DNA of 64,000 nucleotides, from assembly GCF_001881565.1 (NCBI RefSeq), contig NZ_MPDJ01000007.1, forward strand, positions 186,001 through 250,000. The letters run 5' to 3'. Within the stretch, counting starts at the first letter, position 1. Every line of letters starts with the position of its first letter. Under the pieces are notes generated by a model. The model was given only the letters and a program-made list of their open reading frames with translations, made no database searches and had not been told where the DNA came from. This DNA is from Eisenbergiella tayi. Its GTDB lineage: Bacteria > Bacillota > Clostridia > Lachnospirales > Lachnospiraceae. The position numbers were made by a program, and so were the translations under genes. Below, piece by piece: positions 61,940 through 64,000 of this stretch.

Positions 61940-62614
61940 ATGCCAAAAAGACAAAAAAGACTTTTCATCCTGACAGGCTCCTTATTTCTGCTTTTTATAC
62001 TTCTTACAATAATAATGAAAACCGTTGATGTAAAACCTGTCGGGCCGAACCAATCCAAAATAGGGCTTGCTTCCATAAATCAATTCCTGTTTAACCATTT
62101 AGGTGCGAATTCCATATGGTATAGCATCACTAATCTGCTTGGAGTTATCGCCATATTCTTTGCGGTTGGTTTTGCTATTTCAGGACTTTGCCAGTTTATT
62201 AAAGGAAAAAGCATATCAAAAGTTGATTTCCATCTTTTGTTATTAGGGGCTTTGTATATTCTTGTTATCGTCTTTTATATTTTCTTTGAGTTTGTCATTA
62301 TTAATTACAGACCTGTTCTTATAGACTCGGAACTGGAAGCCTCCTATCCATCCTCGCATACAATGATTACAATATGCATCATGGCTTCCGCAATGCTGCA
62401 ATTCCACCAGCAGCTTCACAACAGCAGAAAACGACTGCTTATCGTATTAGACGTCTTTTCCGTTTTAATAATTGCAGTTACGATCATAGGAAGGCTGCTG
62501 TCGGGAGTTCATTGGTTCACTGACATCGCTGCGGCTATTTTGCTTTCAGCGGCATCAGTTATGCTGTATTACTCTGTGGTGAAATGGGTGGAGTACATCC
62601 ACAATCCCGAATAG
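61940..62614 (+). CDS. PAP2-family membrane phosphatase
   Basis: This 224-residue protein has about six membrane helices and the three PAP2 phosphatase motifs in reduced form: NYRPV near residue 127, YPSSHT near 138-143 (normally PSGH) and RLLSGVHWFTDI near 183-194 with the catalytic His and Asp. It may dephosphorylate undecaprenyl pyrophosphate or phosphatidic acid, which would fit a bacitracin-type resistance context. AAAGGAATATT precedes the ATG at 61940. Confidence 0.85.
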   Translation: MPKRQKRLFILTGSLFLLFILLTIIMKTVDVKPVGPNQSKIGLASINQFLFNHLGANSIWYSITNLLGVIAIFFAVGFAISGLCQFIKGKSISKVDFHLLLLGALYILVIVFYIFFEFVIINYRPVLIDSELEASYPSSHTMITICIMASAMLQFHQQLHNSRKRLLIVLDVFSVLIIAVTIIGRLLSGVHWFTDIAAAILLSAASVMLYYSVVKWVEYIHNPE

Positions 62615-62624
62615 GAAAAAGCAA

Positions 62625-62668
62625 GAGGGCGAAAGCTTTTATCGCTTTCACCCTCTCTGTTTTCTGCC
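62625..62668 (+). terminator. Terminator after the PAP2 gene
   Basis: GAGGGCGAAAGC and GCTTTCACCCTC pair around a short TTTTATC loop and are followed by TCTGTTTTC. The 62669-62885 stretch shows nothing else. Confidence 0.65.
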
Positions 62669-62885
62669 ATTTCAAACAGACAATATTATTTAGCGTTTAT
62701 AATTATAATTAATAATACCCTGCTGCACACAAATGGGAATGCTTTTTATCTCTTCTTTGATAATCTTCTTTCGCATGCACTGCATCCGGTGCAATCATTC
62801 CATCCCCCTTTTCTTATTATACTAAAAAGGGATAACTGCCGCTCATGGAGTTCGCTGTAGTACTAGTAAAAAAGCTTTATTATAT

Positions 62886-63716
62886 CTATCCATCTATTTT
62901 CCCGTCCAGTTCTATCCTGCGTTCGATAATCTCGCGCTCACGTTTCAACTCATGTGTTAATTCTTCCTCGGTAGGAAGGTATAGCATATATTTTGAGGCA
63001 AATAGATTTTCGTTATCCGACAGTACCGAGTATTTTGGCATTGTATCATTTTTATCTGTACAGAGGATAATTCCAATGGTGGGATTATCTCCCTTCAATT
63101 TTACCTTATCTTCAAAATACCGTACATAAAAATCAATTTGCCCGATGTCCTGATAAGTCAGTTTTCCCGCCTTAAGATCTATGACCACAAAACATTTTAA
63201 AATATAATTGTAAAAAACAAGATCCACATAATAATGATCGCCTTCAATCGTTATCCTTTTTTGTCGTGCCACAAAAGAAAAACCTTTTCCAAGTTCAAGT
63301 AAAAACTCTTGCAGTTTCCAAGTCACTTTCGAGGTAATCACGGTTTTCCTTTAAATCCAAAAATTCTAATATATAAGGGTCTTTAAGGATATAATCAGGA
63401 GAATTTTTCGGCTCAAGTGTATGAATTTCATTTTTTACATTTTCTGTTCCACTCTTTTGTGTAGCTAGTAGCCGTTCATAAAAAAACGAATTAATCTGTC
63501 TTTCTAATTGTCGGACACTCCAACCTGATTCAACACACTCACGCCCATAAAATTCACGCCTGGAATCATCTTCAAGCTTCATAAGCAACCGATAGTGTGA
63601 CCAACTCAATTCATGCCACAGCGTGGCACGATTCGGAAACGTTTTAAAAAATTGTCGCATACGGCGGAGGCTACTTTCATCAAATCCTTTTCCAAACTCT
63701 TTGGTTAACTCTTTTA
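62886..63716 (-). pseudogene. Decayed DUF1016/YhcG-type PDDEXK nuclease gene
   Basis: The minus strand has two open parts in different frames. The upstream part (about 63716-63295) gives RMRQFFKTFPNRATLWHELS and RESGW-like text typical of the DUF1016 N-terminal domain. The downstream part (63341-62886) gives LQEFLLELGKGFSFVARQKR and continues through VDLVFYNYILKCFVVIDLK, the nuclease core, to the family C-terminus. A frameshift with loss of a few codons lies near 63310-63340. At the 5' side a TAG stands in frame at about 63712 and the usual first ~60 residues are missing. The gene is not functional as written. Confidence 0.8.
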
Positions 63717-63783
63717 ACTAACATTCAAACAATAATTATACATTTTCTATCCTGACCTACAGTGCATTAACAACTGCATGGGA

Positions 63784-63999
63784 TTACATTATTTCCGCCC
63801 TAATATCTTCTATAATCTGCTTAAAAACCCGCTCTCTCCCCACAGATGTATCATAAATCTTAAATCCATAGTTCCTCAACTGCTTCGTCATAGCTCGTCC
63901 GAACGGGATGGCATCCTGACTGACATACTCTCTTAGTTCATCGTCCTCAAAACCATATGTCCAATCATCTTCCGTATCATACTTCCTCAAATCGTCGAA
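63784..63999 (-). CDS. C-terminal fragment of an unrecognised protein (runs off the right edge)
   Basis: The minus-strand frame is open to the window edge and encodes at least 72 residues ending YDTSVGRERVFKQIIEDIRA-EIM. The part is acidic, with WTYGFEDDELREYVSQDAIP. I do not recognise it. It is probably the end of a longer gene starting outside the window, since no start with a ribosome binding site is visible. Its closeness to the broken nuclease gene suggests a defence or mobile-element remnant region. Confidence 0.5.
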   Translation of the reverse strand, partial: FDDLRKYDTEDDWTYGFEDDELREYVSQDAIPFGRAMTKQLRNYGFKIYDTSVGRERVFKQIIEDIRAEIM

Positions 64000-64000
64000 G

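Overview
The window reads as a chromosomal segment of a gut-type Firmicute, most likely a Lachnospiraceae/Clostridia member. Indicators are strong AGGAGG-type ribosome binding sites, several TTG/GTG starts, a Trp T-box leader, BceAB-type and NSS transporters, LplBC-type sugar ABC permeases and abundant GH38/GH36/GH95 glycosidases. The species cannot be named from sequence alone.

Region 1 (1-7463) is part of a small integrative element. It holds the N-terminal part of a large serine recombinase, three XRE repressors, a secreted two-gene cargo pair (a DUF5050-like protein and a protein with cell-wall-binding repeats), two small unknown proteins, a Rep protein, an FtsK-type translocase and a small trailing ORF. 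It ends next to tRNA-Leu(CAG). The Rep has the HUH endonuclease plus superfamily 3 helicase layout of eukaryotic CRESS-DNA viruses. Directly upstream is a perfect 9-bp stem whose 11-nt loop contains the circovirus/geminivirus-type nonamer TAGTATTAC. This is the most striking object in the window.

Region 2 (7547-20086) is chromosomal. It holds a GH38 alpha-mannosidase, a hydrolase-dinB-phosphoesterase operon, a 438-bp nested inverted-repeat structure between divergent genes, a GNAT-HD pair, a winged-helix protein, a 2H phosphoesterase and an unrecognised Cys-containing protein. Region 3 (20426-27980) has a complete bceABRS-like antimicrobial-peptide module, an orphan P-loop protein and a TrpB2 gene under a tryptophan T-box. 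Region 4 (28131-35630) has a seven-gene Mrp/Mbh-type cation antiporter operon without a full MrpA, an MBL-fold hydrolase, an NSS transporter, and TetR and Rrf2 regulators.

Region 5 (36235-54254) is a carbohydrate-utilisation locus, nearly all on the minus strand. From its upstream end it runs: two ABC permeases, solute-binding lipoprotein, GH38, membrane-anchored AraC regulator, GH95-like, second GH38, carboxymuconolactone-decarboxylase family protein, then GH36 and an autoregulated MerR. Import of an oligosaccharide and cytoplasmic trimming of alpha-mannose, alpha-galactose and perhaps alpha-fucose is the simplest reading. The 7828 mannosidase is a close paralogue of the 47310 enzyme.

Region 6 (54856-64000) is accessory. 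It has a phd antitoxin with an internally deleted doc toxin, a nitroreductase, and a transporter module (MerR fusion, MFS, ABC ATPase and permease, CPBP protease) flanked by two copies of a ~50-bp palindromic repeat. It then has an XRE-membrane protein, a PAP2 phosphatase, a decayed DUF1016 nuclease gene and a truncated unknown ORF at the edge.
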